Below the pieces are notes generated by a model. That model was not told the DNA's origin. It saw only the letters and a program-made list of their open reading frames with translations, and searched no databases. The translations under genes and the position numbers were made by a program. Of a DNA stretch of 64,000 nt, positions 32,353 to 39,243 are shown piece by piece. The first letter of the stretch is position 1; each line of letters starts with the position of its first letter. The stretch covers positions 16,621-80,620 of the forward strand of contig WRHK01000011.1 in the NCBI GenBank assembly GCA_009783295.1. The letters run 5' to 3'. This stretch comes from Promicromonosporaceae bacterium. Lineage in GTDB: Bacteria > Actinomycetota > Actinomycetes > Actinomycetales > Cellulomonadaceae.

Positions 32353-32909
32353 CGCGGCCGGACTGGGTGATGGTGCCCACCTGGTGGCTCGAGGCGCGCG
32401 GCGGCATGCCCGACGACGGCGACTACCTGCTGCCCGCCTGGCAGCGCGCGGCGTTCCTGTCAATGGCCCGCATGCGCCGTGACGGTCACGCGCACTTCGC
32501 CGGCGGCGAGATCGCGCAGCTGCTGGGTGCCGACGCCCGCAACGCCCGGCGTGCCGTGCAGGAGGCAGTCCAGCGCCGCTGGCTCGACCCGTCGTCGCTG
32601 TCGTCACGCATGCGCTGCATGGTCGTGCCGCTCGGCTTCTCCCACGGACTCGGACGCTTCCCCGCTCCGTGCAGCCTCCACAGCGGCGAGAAGTCGCGGA
32701 ACAGGGGGTCAGATTCTGACCCCCACGCTGGCGGAAATCCGCGGAACAGGGGGTCAAATCTTGACCCCCTAGGGGGTCAGAATCTGACCCCCACAGTGGC
32801 GGAATCTGGCGGCTCTCAGGGCGTGCTCTCTCTGATTCTTCCCAGCCCTCACCCCCTGAACCGCACCAGTGGTTTCGGACCCATCGCCGATCGGCGGTGC
32901 GTCGCATGA
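32349..32909 (+). CDS. Winged-helix, rep-like protein carrying iterons in its own gene
   Basis: A 186-aa protein. Residues ~1-90 look like a winged helix ('AWQRAAFLSMARMRRDG', 'EIAQLLGADARNARRAVQEA'), similar in style to phage and plasmid replication initiators. The C-terminal half is low complexity because the DNA carries three 21-bp palindromes. Origin iterons inside the initiator gene are known from lambda O. A replication role is therefore inferred, not shown; no helicase or primase motifs are present. Confidence 0.6.
   Translation: MTRPDWVMVPTWWLEARGGMPDDGDYLLPAWQRAAFLSMARMRRDGHAHFAGGEIAQLLGADARNARRAVQEAVQRRWLDPSSLSSRMRCMVVPLGFSHGLGRFPAPCSLHSGEKSRNRGSDSDPHAGGNPRNRGSNLDPLGGQNLTPTVAESGGSQGVLSLILPSPHPLNRTSGFGPIADRRCVA
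32704..32792. repeat. Three palindromic iterons GGGGGTC-N7-GACCCCC
   Basis: Copies occupy 32704-32724, 32749-32769 and 32772-32792; the central 7 nt differ (AGATTCT, AAATCTT, AGAATCT) but stay palindromic. Copies 1 and 2 are preceded by CGGAACA, and copies 1 and 3 are followed by AC-N3-TGGCGGAA. They lie within the 3' half of the rep-like gene. Origin or operator function is the likely reason. Confidence 0.8.
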
Positions 32910-33190
32910 CCGCCGCAACCACCACCCGCCGTCGTCGTCGGCGGCCCGACCTGTTCGCTGCCGCGGCCGCCGGCGAGCGGGACCTGTTCTCGGCATCGAT
33001 CGATGACGTCGAGCGCGAGGCCGGGAAGGTCTACCGCCAGATCGTGGCAGCAGGCGGCACCTGCCAGTGCGGCGCTCACGTCGCCTCGTGGCCCTGGGCA
33101 GACCGCATCGCCGGAGTGCCCGCTCCCGTGCCGCGCTTCGTGCCGCACGCCAAGGACTGCCCCGCCTGGATCGAACCGGAGGACTCATGA
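32906..33190 (+). CDS. Hypothetical element 1 protein with Cys/His cluster
   Basis: A 94-aa ORF starting ATG 32906 in ATGA overlap with the rep-like gene. A basic N-terminus ('TTRRRRRRPDLF') precedes a helical part and a possible metal site 'TCQCGAHVASWPW' with a later 'HAKDCPAW'. No family is recognised. The Arg run suggests nucleic-acid contact. Confidence 0.65.
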   Translation: MTAATTTRRRRRRPDLFAAAAAGERDLFSASIDDVEREAGKVYRQIVAAGGTCQCGAHVASWPWADRIAGVPAPVPRFVPHAKDCPAWIEPEDS

Positions 33191-33417
33191 GCAACAGGAC
33201 CGACTCCATCAGCGACGCCGTGCTGCTCGTGCGGCTCGTGGCGCGTGAGCAGTGGGCGGACGCGACCGCGCTGATCGAGAACTTCTCGCCTGCCGACTGC
33301 GCGTCCGTCGCCGGGACGCTCGCGGGTGCCTTCGCTCACTTCGTGCCCGATGTCGACGCGGTGCTCGACCAGATGCTGCTTGCGGTGGAGCACGAGACGA
33401 AGGGTGACGACCGATGA
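33187..33417 (+). CDS. Hypothetical element 1 protein, 76 aa
   Basis: An acidic helical protein ('VRLVAREQWADATALIENF', 'VLDQMLLAVEHE'). Its ATG 33187 overlaps the preceding stop and its own stop overlaps the next ATG. No family is recognised. The ORF-track version starting 33067 is an extension into the upstream gene. Confidence 0.65.
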   Translation: MSNRTDSISDAVLLVRLVAREQWADATALIENFSPADCASVAGTLAGAFAHFVPDVDAVLDQMLLAVEHETKGDDR

Positions 33418-33572
33418 CCGAGCGTGACCGCGGCAAGACGAAGCGCGCGCAGCAGACCGAGTGGCTCGAGACGAGGGACGACGGACTCGTGCACCCCGGC
33501 GTGCGATCGCGTCGACGAGTGCGCGATCAGCCGAGCGAGGACGAGCTGCATGACGTCGACGATCCGCGGTGA
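33414..33572 (+). CDS. Hypothetical basic 52-aa protein
   Basis: Below the ORF-track length cut-off. ATG 33414 overlaps the preceding stop (ATGA) and the frame runs to TGA at 33570-33572: 'MTERDRGKTKRAQQTEWLE' and a charged tail 'SRRRVRDQPSEDELHDVDD'. Coupling to the upstream gene is the main evidence that it is real. It closes the early gene string; a 180-bp gene-free stretch follows. Confidence 0.55.
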   Translation: MTERDRGKTKRAQQTEWLETRDDGLVHPGVRSRRRVRDQPSEDELHDVDDPR

Positions 33573-33642
33573 CCGACTGCGGGAGAGAGAAGTTGTTGAG
33601 GGCGGGGTCTTGGCCCCATCGCTGGCGCCCCGTCCGGCACCT

Positions 33643-33704
33643 ACCCCCCGGGGGGTGGGTCCGCAACGGGTCACGACATCGTGTCCCAGACCCCGCCCTA
33701 AGGA
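33643..33704 (+). repeat. Direct repeat copy A (about 62 bp)
   Basis: Nearly identical to copy B at 35911-35971: shared words GGGGGGTGGGTC, GCAACGGG, CCCAGACCCC and CGCCCTAAGGA. Copy A begins with a perfect 14-bp palindrome, ACCCCCCGGGGGGT, and is followed by CTTTTTT. Each copy lies 49-62 nt before the start of a structural-type gene. Confidence 0.75.
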
Positions 33705-33752
33705 CTTTTTTGGAAGCCCTCACCTGCACGAACACCCGAAGGAGAACCGACC

Positions 33753-34034
33753 ATGACCGAGAACCAGAACACGCGCAGCCCGTTCGATGCCGTCCAGCGA
33801 GGCAAGTTCGATCGCGCGCTGTCGTCGAGCGTGGACCTGCTGTTCGCATCGCCCGACGCCGCCTCGCTGCTCGACGAGTTCCTCGCCGGCGACCGCGTGA
33901 TGGTGATCGCCCGCGACGCGCTGGCGTGCGTGACGCCGCAGGAGGCCGTCGAGCTGTTCACCGGCAAGACCGCGGCGACGACCCCGACGCCGCAGACCGA
34001 CGCGGACGCGTTCCGCCCTGGCTTCTACGTGTGA
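33753..34034 (+). CDS. Hypothetical protein preceding the capsid gene
   Basis: A 93-aa acidic helical protein ('SSVDLLFASPDAASLLDEFL', 'TPQEAVELFTGK') with a disordered Thr/Pro tail. SD GAAGGAGA precedes the ATG. It lies between repeat copy A and the capsid leader RNA. The position just upstream of the capsid would fit a scaffold or capsid accessory protein, but no family is recognised. Confidence 0.65.
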   Translation: MTENQNTRSPFDAVQRGKFDRALSSSVDLLFASPDAASLLDEFLAGDRVMVIARDALACVTPQEAVELFTGKTAATTPTPQTDADAFRPGFYV

Positions 34035-34053
34035 CGGTGGCGCCCGGTAGACT

Positions 34054-34120
34054 GGCGATCGTTCCTGGTCCGGCAACTGCCGCAGGGACGCAAGGCCCCC
34101 GGCAGGGCCAGGCAATCGCC
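34054..34120 (+). ncRNA. Structured leader upstream of the element 1 capsid gene
   Basis: Nested complementarity: GGCGAT/ATCGCC (34054-34059, 34115-34120) encloses CCTGGTCC/GGGCCAGG (34064-34071, 34105-34112, with G-T), which encloses TGCC/GGCA. The word CCTGGTCCGG...GGGCCAGG also occurs on the sense strand just upstream of the element 2 capsid gene, although the proteins differ. A TAGACT box at 34048 may start transcription nearby. Confidence 0.5.
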
Positions 34121-34210
34121 GCCGCCGGGCGTACACCGCGCGACCGCGCACCAAGGGGTGCCAGCGGACGCAGCCCTCTTCCAGTACGCCCGCCCTTGGA
34201 GGCGATCCCC

Positions 34211-35725
34211 ATGAGTTTCACGTTCACCCGCGGCGGTCGGACCGTCAACATCAACCTGACGGCTGACCAGATTCGCGAGCGCATCGCGCAGATCGAGCGC
34301 AGCAAGAACCCGAGCATCAACGACCGCCAGGCCCTCGAGGACTTCGAGTTCGCGCTGTCCCTCGCTGGCGTGCCGGACCACATCCCCACGCTCGACGAGC
34401 GACGAGCGCGCGTCGCCGAGCTCGAGCGCTTCGAGCGGCGCTCGAACGCCCAGAACGACGAGCTGGCCGAGCACCGCGCCGCCGTCGCCGCCGATGACCA
34501 GAAGCGAGCCGCCCTGCTGCGTGCCGCCGGAAACCTCAACGCCCAGGAGGCCGCTGTGCCTGAGACCACCGCTCCGACGTCGTCTACGCGGAACATGAAC
34601 CCCATCGCCGCCAGCGCCTCGCGCTCCGTGCAGCTCGCCCGCGGCACGCTCGACACCCTGCACCGCTCGAACCACCTCGGCTCCGAGACCGCCGAGCGCA
34701 TCGAGCGGATGCTCGCCGGCACGCTCGACGACCCGACCGGCTCGGACGCCGCCCTGTGGGTGCGCACCGCGGGCAGCCCGGACTACCTGTCCGCGTTCGC
34801 CAAGCGCCTGCGCGACCCCGTGTCGGGGCACACCGAGTTCACCGCCGCCGAGGCCGAGGCGCACCGCACGGCGCAGTACTTCGGGCGTTCGGCGCTCGGT
34901 CTGTCGGGCGGCGCGTCGATGATCCCGCTCACCCTGGACCCGACGATCAACCTGACCAGCGCGGGCAGCAACGGCGGCATCCGCGGCCTGGCGCGGGTCG
35001 AGCAGATCACCACGAACTCGTGGAACGGCGTGACGTCCGGCGGCACGACGGCGGAGTGGAAGGTCGAGCACGCCGAGGCGTCGGACAAGACGCCGTCGGT
35101 CGGTCAGAAGACGATCCCGGTCTACACGCTCACGTGCAACGCCACGGTGTCGTGGGAGCTGCAGCAGGACGCGATGAACTTCAGCACCGAGCTGTCGCGC
35201 GTGCTCTTCGACGCGGCCGCCGTCTCGGTCGACGCCGCGCTCGCCACGGGCACCGGGTCAGGCCAGCCGACGGGCATCATCACCGCGGCCACGACGTCGC
35301 CCGTCTCGACCGGTGGCGCGTTCTCCTCGGCCAACGTGGTCGCGCTCCAGAACGCGATGCCGGCCCGGTTCAGCCAGAACGCCTCGTTCGTCGCCCCGCT
35401 GCCCGTCATCAACGCCGTTGGGTCGTTCGAGACCGCGAACGGTGCTCTGCGCTTCCCCGAGGTCTCCGACGGGCGCCTGCTGCACCGAGGTCTGACCGAG
35501 GACTCGAACCTGTCCGCCGACATGACGACGACCGGCTCGAAGTTCATGGTCTACGGCGACTTCCGCCAGTACCTCGTGGCCACGCGCGTCGGTGCGTCGA
35601 TCGTGGTCCTGCCGAGCTTCGGCGCGAACGGGCGCCCGACGGCGGACAACAACTTCTTCGTGGCCCTGCGGGTCGGCGCCGACGCGCTGATCCCGGGCGC
35701 CTTCCGGGTGCTGACCAAGAGCTAG
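34211..35725 (+). CDS. HK97-fold phage major capsid protein with N-terminal helical extension
   Basis: A 504-aa protein. Residues 1-~165 are helical and charged (scaffold/delta-like domain, 'RRARVAELERFERRSNAQN'); the rest has HK97-type capsid features: 'SMIPLTLDPTINLTSAG', 'TAEWKVEHAEASDKTP', a 'LSRVLFDAAAVSVDAALATG' helix and a C-terminal 'FRQYLVATRVGASIVVLPSF'. The ATG at 34211 is used; the ORF-track start at 33569 reads through two other genes. No protease or portal gene is adjacent. It should form the element's procapsid shell or redirect a helper's assembly. Confidence 0.87.
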   Translation: MSFTFTRGGRTVNINLTADQIRERIAQIERSKNPSINDRQALEDFEFALSLAGVPDHIPTLDERRARVAELERFERRSNAQNDELAEHRAAVAADDQKRAALLRAAGNLNAQEAAVPETTAPTSSTRNMNPIAASASRSVQLARGTLDTLHRSNHLGSETAERIERMLAGTLDDPTGSDAALWVRTAGSPDYLSAFAKRLRDPVSGHTEFTAAEAEAHRTAQYFGRSALGLSGGASMIPLTLDPTINLTSAGSNGGIRGLARVEQITTNSWNGVTSGGTTAEWKVEHAEASDKTPSVGQKTIPVYTLTCNATVSWELQQDAMNFSTELSRVLFDAAAVSVDAALATGTGSGQPTGIITAATTSPVSTGGAFSSANVVALQNAMPARFSQNASFVAPLPVINAVGSFETANGALRFPEVSDGRLLHRGLTEDSNLSADMTTTGSKFMVYGDFRQYLVATRVGASIVVLPSFGANGRPTADNNFFVALRVGADALIPGAFRVLTKS

Positions 35726-36032
35726 CGCGTCAACGTCACCCGCCGGGCCGGTTCCTCACCTTCGGGTGCGGCCTGGCGGGAGCGATGGACCGGGTTCCCG
35801 TTCTCCTCGCCCGTCCAGCGCGCTCGGCCCGGGGCACCGCAACGGGGGTTGCGGTCGCGGGCCTGCCGCCCGGGGGTGCGCCGTTGTGGGCTCACCCCCG
35901 GGCCTGCAAGACCCCGGGGGGTGGGTCAGCAACGGGGCACGGACCGAGGCCCCAGACCCCCGCCCTAAGGAAAAACACACACGCCGAATGTGGGGGGATC
36001 GACCCTCGCTGACCTGCGGAAAGAGGACAACC
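35726..36032. other. Gene-free 307-bp interval between capsid and tape-measure-like genes
   Basis: No credible ORF on either strand. It holds GC-rich inverted segments (CACCCCCGGG / CCCGGGGGGTG) and repeat copy B, and ends with the SD AAGAGGA of the next gene. Confidence 0.6.
35911..35971 (+). repeat. Direct repeat copy B (about 61 bp)
   Basis: Second copy of the repeat at 33643-33704; the CCCTAAGGA end is followed by an A-run. It lies about 60 nt before the tape-measure-like ATG, matching the position of copy A before the 33753 gene. Confidence 0.75.
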
Positions 36033-37085
36033 ATGGCCACAACGCTCGAGTTCAACGTCATCGGCGTCGACAAGGCATCGTCCACGTTCTCAGCGGTCGG
36101 CGACTCGGCGAAGGCGTCGTCTCAGAAGATCGTCGAGGCGTCAAAGGAGGCCGGTGGCGGCCTCGACTCGATCGCCGAGGGGTCCGACAACGTGGCGTCC
36201 AAGGGCGCGCAGGCTGCGGGCGCTCTGTCGGGTCTCGGGTCTGTCGTCGGTGGTCCGATCGGTGGGGCGATGGTCGGCGTCGGGTCGGCGATGCAGATCG
36301 CGGCGGATGCCGGTGACCTGCTCAACGCCGCCGTAGAGGGCGGACGGCTCGCGCTAGAGGCATTCAAGAACAGCACCATCGTGACGACCGTCGTCGAGAA
36401 GGCCGCCACGGCGGGAAAGATCGCGTCCGCTGCCGCTGCCGGTGCCGTCGCCGCTGCCTCGGGGGTCGCGACGGCGGCGCAGTGGGCGTGGAACGCGGCA
36501 ATGACAGCGAATCCCATTGGTCTGATCGTGGCGGGCATCGCCCTGCTGATTGCGGGCATCGTCCTACTCGTGAAGCACTGGTCCAGCGTCAAGAGCGCCG
36601 CCGTCGACGCCTGGGACGGCATCAAGGGCGCATGGAACGGCGCCGTGAGCTTCTTCGAGGGCATCGGCAACAGCATCAAGGGCGCGTTCAAGGGTGCGTT
36701 CAACGCCGTTGCTGGCTGGTGGAACCACGGCCCGGGGTCGCTGTCCTGGACGGTGCCCTCGTGGCTGCCTGGCATCGGCGGGCACACGCTGAGCGTCCCG
36801 AACATCCCCATGCTCGCGACAGGCGGCACGATCGCTCAGCCTGGCTGGGCCGTCGTCGGAGAGCGTGGCCCAGAGTGGGCCTGGATGCCTCAGGGTGCCG
36901 GTGTGCTGCCCCACGGGGTGCAGCCGCCTGCCGCTGGATCATCCGACAGTGGTGCGGTCGTGGCCGAGCTCCAGGCGCTGCGTGAGGCGATCGTGCAGCA
37001 CGGTGTCCAGGTTGCCTCTGGTGTGCTGGCCGTGAGCGACCGGGCGGCGGCGGGAATGAGACGCACGCAGGGTCGCTGGGCGTAG
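36033..37085 (+). CDS. Short tape-measure-like phage protein
   Basis: A 350-aa protein with tape-measure character: Ala/Gly/Ser-rich helices, a hydrophobic 'NPIGLIVAGIALLIAGIVLL' segment followed by 'HWSSVKSAAVDAWDGIKGAW' amphipathic repeats, and a C-terminal 'AVVGERGPEWAWMP' found in many tape-measure proteins. Normal ones are 2-5 times longer and specify tail length. No other tail gene is recognised. It may be a remnant, or a factor acting on a helper tail. SD AAGAGGA supports the ATG at 36033. Confidence 0.75.
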   Translation: MATTLEFNVIGVDKASSTFSAVGDSAKASSQKIVEASKEAGGGLDSIAEGSDNVASKGAQAAGALSGLGSVVGGPIGGAMVGVGSAMQIAADAGDLLNAAVEGGRLALEAFKNSTIVTTVVEKAATAGKIASAAAAGAVAAASGVATAAQWAWNAAMTANPIGLIVAGIALLIAGIVLLVKHWSSVKSAAVDAWDGIKGAWNGAVSFFEGIGNSIKGAFKGAFNAVAGWWNHGPGSLSWTVPSWLPGIGGHTLSVPNIPMLATGGTIAQPGWAVVGERGPEWAWMPQGAGVLPHGVQPPAAGSSDSGAVVAELQALREAIVQHGVQVASGVLAVSDRAAAGMRRTQGRWA

Positions 37086-37095
37086 GCACACGCAG

Positions 37096-37137
37096 AGGGC
37101 CGCCGTGGTTGTCCGATCGGACGCCTACGGCGGCCCT
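37096..37137. terminator. Hairpin after the tape-measure-like gene
   Basis: AGGGCCGCCGT (37096-37106) pairs perfectly with 37127-37137, and the loop holds a 12-bp palindrome, GTCCGATCGGAC. It lies 10 bp after the stop. Confidence 0.8.
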
Positions 37138-37421
37138 TGCTCTGTCCCCCACCCCGAACAACCCACGAACCATCGCCCGATATCGCGTCTCGGATCACGA
37201 CCAGTGGCGCACCCCCGGATCGGGAGCGCGCTGAGCGTGAACACCCGGCGTCGTCGTGCACTACGTCGTCGAGCGGCCCCCGACCGTCAACGGGGGACGA
37301 AGCATGTACGGCGGTCGCTGATTGCGGCTCAGGACCGTGAAGGAGGAAGCCGAGAACAGGCCCAGGAGGCTCGCTCAGAGCGCCGGACGGACGATCGCCC
37401 GCCCGGCACCCTCAACGAGCC
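37138..37421. other. Gene-free interval of element 1
   Basis: Several overlapping ORFs run through here on both strands, but none has an SD or protein-like composition. I see no gene. A 16-codon GTG ORF continues the minus-strand overlap chain at about 37375-37425 but is too short to trust. Confidence 0.5.
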
Positions 37422-37535
37422 TCACAGGGCGTTCTGGGCCTCGTACTGGCGCATCGCTTCCACGAGCTCAAGCGCTCCGTCTGCCCAGGCGTCGGCGATC
37501 TGGCCCACGGTCATGTCGTCGTCGACGGCGCTCAC
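37422..37535 (-). CDS. Small 37-aa protein coupled to the membrane-protein gene
   Basis: GTG 37535 overlaps the TGA of the upstream gene (GTGA). The product is acidic and helical ('MTVGQIADAWADGALELVEA'). It is too short for the ORF track. Tight coupling is the main support; the role is unknown. Confidence 0.5.
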   Translation of the reverse strand: MSAVDDDMTVGQIADAWADGALELVEAMRQYEAQNAL

Positions 37536-37741
37536 AGGTTCACGCTCACGAAGGCGTGCCCGGCGTAGTTACCCTGCTGCTCAGCGCGCCACACGCACAC
37601 CGAGGCGCCGGAGCCGTCGTCGGACGTGCACGCGGGAGCGAACACCACGGCCAGGACGACGGCGAGAGCAGCGGCGAGCGCGGCGATGGAAGCCCAGAAG
37701 GCCACCTCGAACGCGACGTCGCCGACGGTAAGGTTCTTCAT
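37532..37741 (-). CDS. Small membrane/lipoprotein-like protein near the right end of element 1
   Basis: 69 aa from ATG 37741 (SD GGAAGAGG 8 nt upstream). A hydrophobic helix, 'LAAALAVVLAVVFAPAC', ends at a Cys that could be a lipobox cysteine, followed by a Ser/Gly/Asp-rich exposed tail with a second Cys. It is transcribed against the structural genes, away from the attachment site. Its location suggests a lysogenic-conversion gene (for example surface exclusion), which is inference. Confidence 0.65.
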   Translation of the reverse strand: MKNLTVGDVAFEVAFWASIAALAAALAVVLAVVFAPACTSDDGSGASVCVWRAEQQGNYAGHAFVSVNL

Positions 37742-37841
37742 GACAGGCACCTCTTCCTAGGTGGTTGTCAGCCCGTCCGGAGTTGCACCTCCGAGGCGGG
37801 CGTTCTTGTCTCAGGTAGGCGAGTCATCCGCCCACGCACTG

Positions 37842-38384
37842 CGGCTCGACGTGCGGGACAGCGTCGCGATGCAGTGCCGCCAGCCCTCGCTCGAAGGCAC
37901 CGGCGAGATCCCGCTGCGCCGCCTGGTCAAGGAGGCGCTGCGCATGCGGCCCGACCGGATCGTGGTCGGGGAGGTGCGCGAGGCGGAGAGCTTCGACCTG
38001 CTCGTCGCGCTCAACAGCGGCGTTCCGGGGATGTGCACGCTCCACGCGAACAGCGCGCGCGAGGCCGTCACCAAGCTCTGCACGCTCCCCCTCCTGGCGG
38101 GCGAGAACGTGACGCATCACTTCGTGGTGCCGACGGTCGCGAACGCCGTCGACGTCGTCGTGCACCTGGGCGTCACGCCCGACGGCGTGCGGCAGGTCCG
38201 CGAGATCGTCGCCGTGACGGGGCGGGTCGAGGAGGGGCGCGTCGAGTGCGCCGGGCTCTTCCACCGCCAGCCCGCGGCCCTCGGCGGGCGGCTGGTGCGC
38301 GGCGACGGGTACCCGTCCGGCGAGGAGCGGTTCGCGCGCGCCGGGATCGACGTGCGGGCGCTGCTCGCGTCGGAGGTCCTCTGA
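37842..38384 (+). pseudogene. tadA: tadA, 3' part, beyond element 1
   Basis: Codons 239-418 of the same TadA: 'MQCRQPSLEGTGEIPLR', 'ALRMRPDRIVVGEVREAE' (Walker B and the Asp/Glu box), 'TLHANSAREAVTKLCTLPLL' (His box) and a C-terminal dimerisation part. It has no start of its own; an ORF from 37761 supplies phage-derived residues. It begins precisely where the 5' fragment left off in sequence and frame. One base separates its stop from the tadB ATG. Confidence 0.92.
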
Positions 38385-38385
38385 C

Positions 38386-39243
38386 ATGGGCGTGCTCGCC
38401 GGGCTGGGCCTGGGGCTCGGGTTGTTCGTGGTCTGGTGGTCCTTCTGGGTCCCGAGCGGGCAGCCGCGCCGGGTGTCCGCGCGGCGTGCGCGCACCCAGG
38501 ACCTGCTGGTCCAGGCGGGCGTCGCGTCGGTGACCCCGGGCGGCCTGTACGCGGCGAGCGCTGCGCTCGGGGCCGTCGTGCTGCTCGTGGTGCTCGCCAC
38601 GACGCGGTCGCCCGCGATCGGCCTGTGCTTCGCCGTGATGGCCGCGGCGGCGCCGTCGGCCCTGGTCACGGCACGCGCCCGACGACGACGCCGCGACCTG
38701 CGCGAGGTGTGGCCCGAGGTGGTCGACCACCTCGCCTCCGGGGTGCGCGCCGGGCTGTCGCTGCCCGAGGCGGTCGGGCAGCTCGGCGAGCGCGGCCCCG
38801 TGGAGCTGCGCGAGCCGTTCGCCCGGTTCGCGGCCGACTACCGCGCGACCGGGCAGTTCACGCCCTGCCTCGACGGGCTCAAGGCCCGCCTCGCCGACCC
38901 CGTGGCCGACCGGATCATCGAGGCGCTGCGACTGACGCGCGAGGTGGGCGGGTCCGACCTGGGGCGGCTGCTCCGGACGCTCTCGACGTTCCTGCGGGAG
39001 GACGCCCGCACTCGCGGGGAGCTCGAAGCCCGTCAGAGCTGGACCGTCGCCGGTGCTCGCCTCGCCGCGACCGGCCCCTGGGTGGTGCTCGCCTTCCTCG
39101 CGACCCGGCCCGAGACGGCCCGGGCGTACGACTCCGCGGCGGGCGTGCTGGTGCTCGCGGGCGGGGCCGCCTGCTCCGTGGTGGCATACCGGCTGATGCG
39201 CCGGATCGGGCGGCTGCCCGAGGAAGGCCGGGTGCTGCGATGA
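38386..39243 (+). CDS. tadB: TadB-type pilus assembly membrane protein
   Basis: A 285-aa T2SSF-domain protein: N-terminal membrane helix, a second pair of helices near residues 55-90, a cytoplasmic T2SSF region ('EVVDHLASGVRAGLSLPEAV', 'GGSDLGRLLRTLSTFLRED') and two C-terminal membrane helices. It should form the inner-membrane platform with TadC on which the TadA ATPase acts. Its stop overlaps the tadC start (ATGA). It is intact, but its partners on both sides are broken. Confidence 0.88.
   Translation: MGVLAGLGLGLGLFVVWWSFWVPSGQPRRVSARRARTQDLLVQAGVASVTPGGLYAASAALGAVVLLVVLATTRSPAIGLCFAVMAAAAPSALVTARARRRRRDLREVWPEVVDHLASGVRAGLSLPEAVGQLGERGPVELREPFARFAADYRATGQFTPCLDGLKARLADPVADRIIEALRLTREVGGSDLGRLLRTLSTFLREDARTRGELEARQSWTVAGARLAATGPWVVLAFLATRPETARAYDSAAGVLVLAGGAACSVVAYRLMRRIGRLPEEGRVLR

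Larger units (their letters stand above)
30127..37841 (+). mobile_element. Element 1: 7.7-kb serine-integrase satellite-like element inserted in tadA
   Basis: The boundaries are deduced from the broken tadA frame. The left flank ends ...GAG-CTG (30127-30129), the right flank resumes CTG-CGG (37839-37844), and removing about 7712 bp restores tadA exactly in frame. Contents in order: serine integrase at the left end, a zinc-site ORF, a conserved small protein, a winged-helix rep-like gene with iterons, several tiny ORFs, an RNA hairpin, an HK97-type capsid gene, a short tape-measure-like gene and a minus-strand small membrane-protein operon at the right end. No terminase, portal, lysis or repressor gene is recognised. 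The shared core is only CTG, normal for a large serine integrase. Confidence 0.9.

Noticed and set aside
34085-34105. GGGACGCAAGGCC resembles the core of c-di-GMP-I riboswitches
   Set aside because: The other conserved parts and the three-helix layout are missing, and the element 2 counterpart lacks this word while sharing the outer stem.
33569-34210. ORF-track extension of the capsid gene to 33569
   Set aside because: It reads through the repeat, the 33753 gene in another frame and the structured leader; capsid homology starts after the ATG at 34211.
37105-37731. 208-aa plus-strand ORF in element 1
   Set aside because: Arg-rich shadow composition, no SD, spans the terminator after the tape-measure-like gene and opposes two better-supported minus-strand genes.
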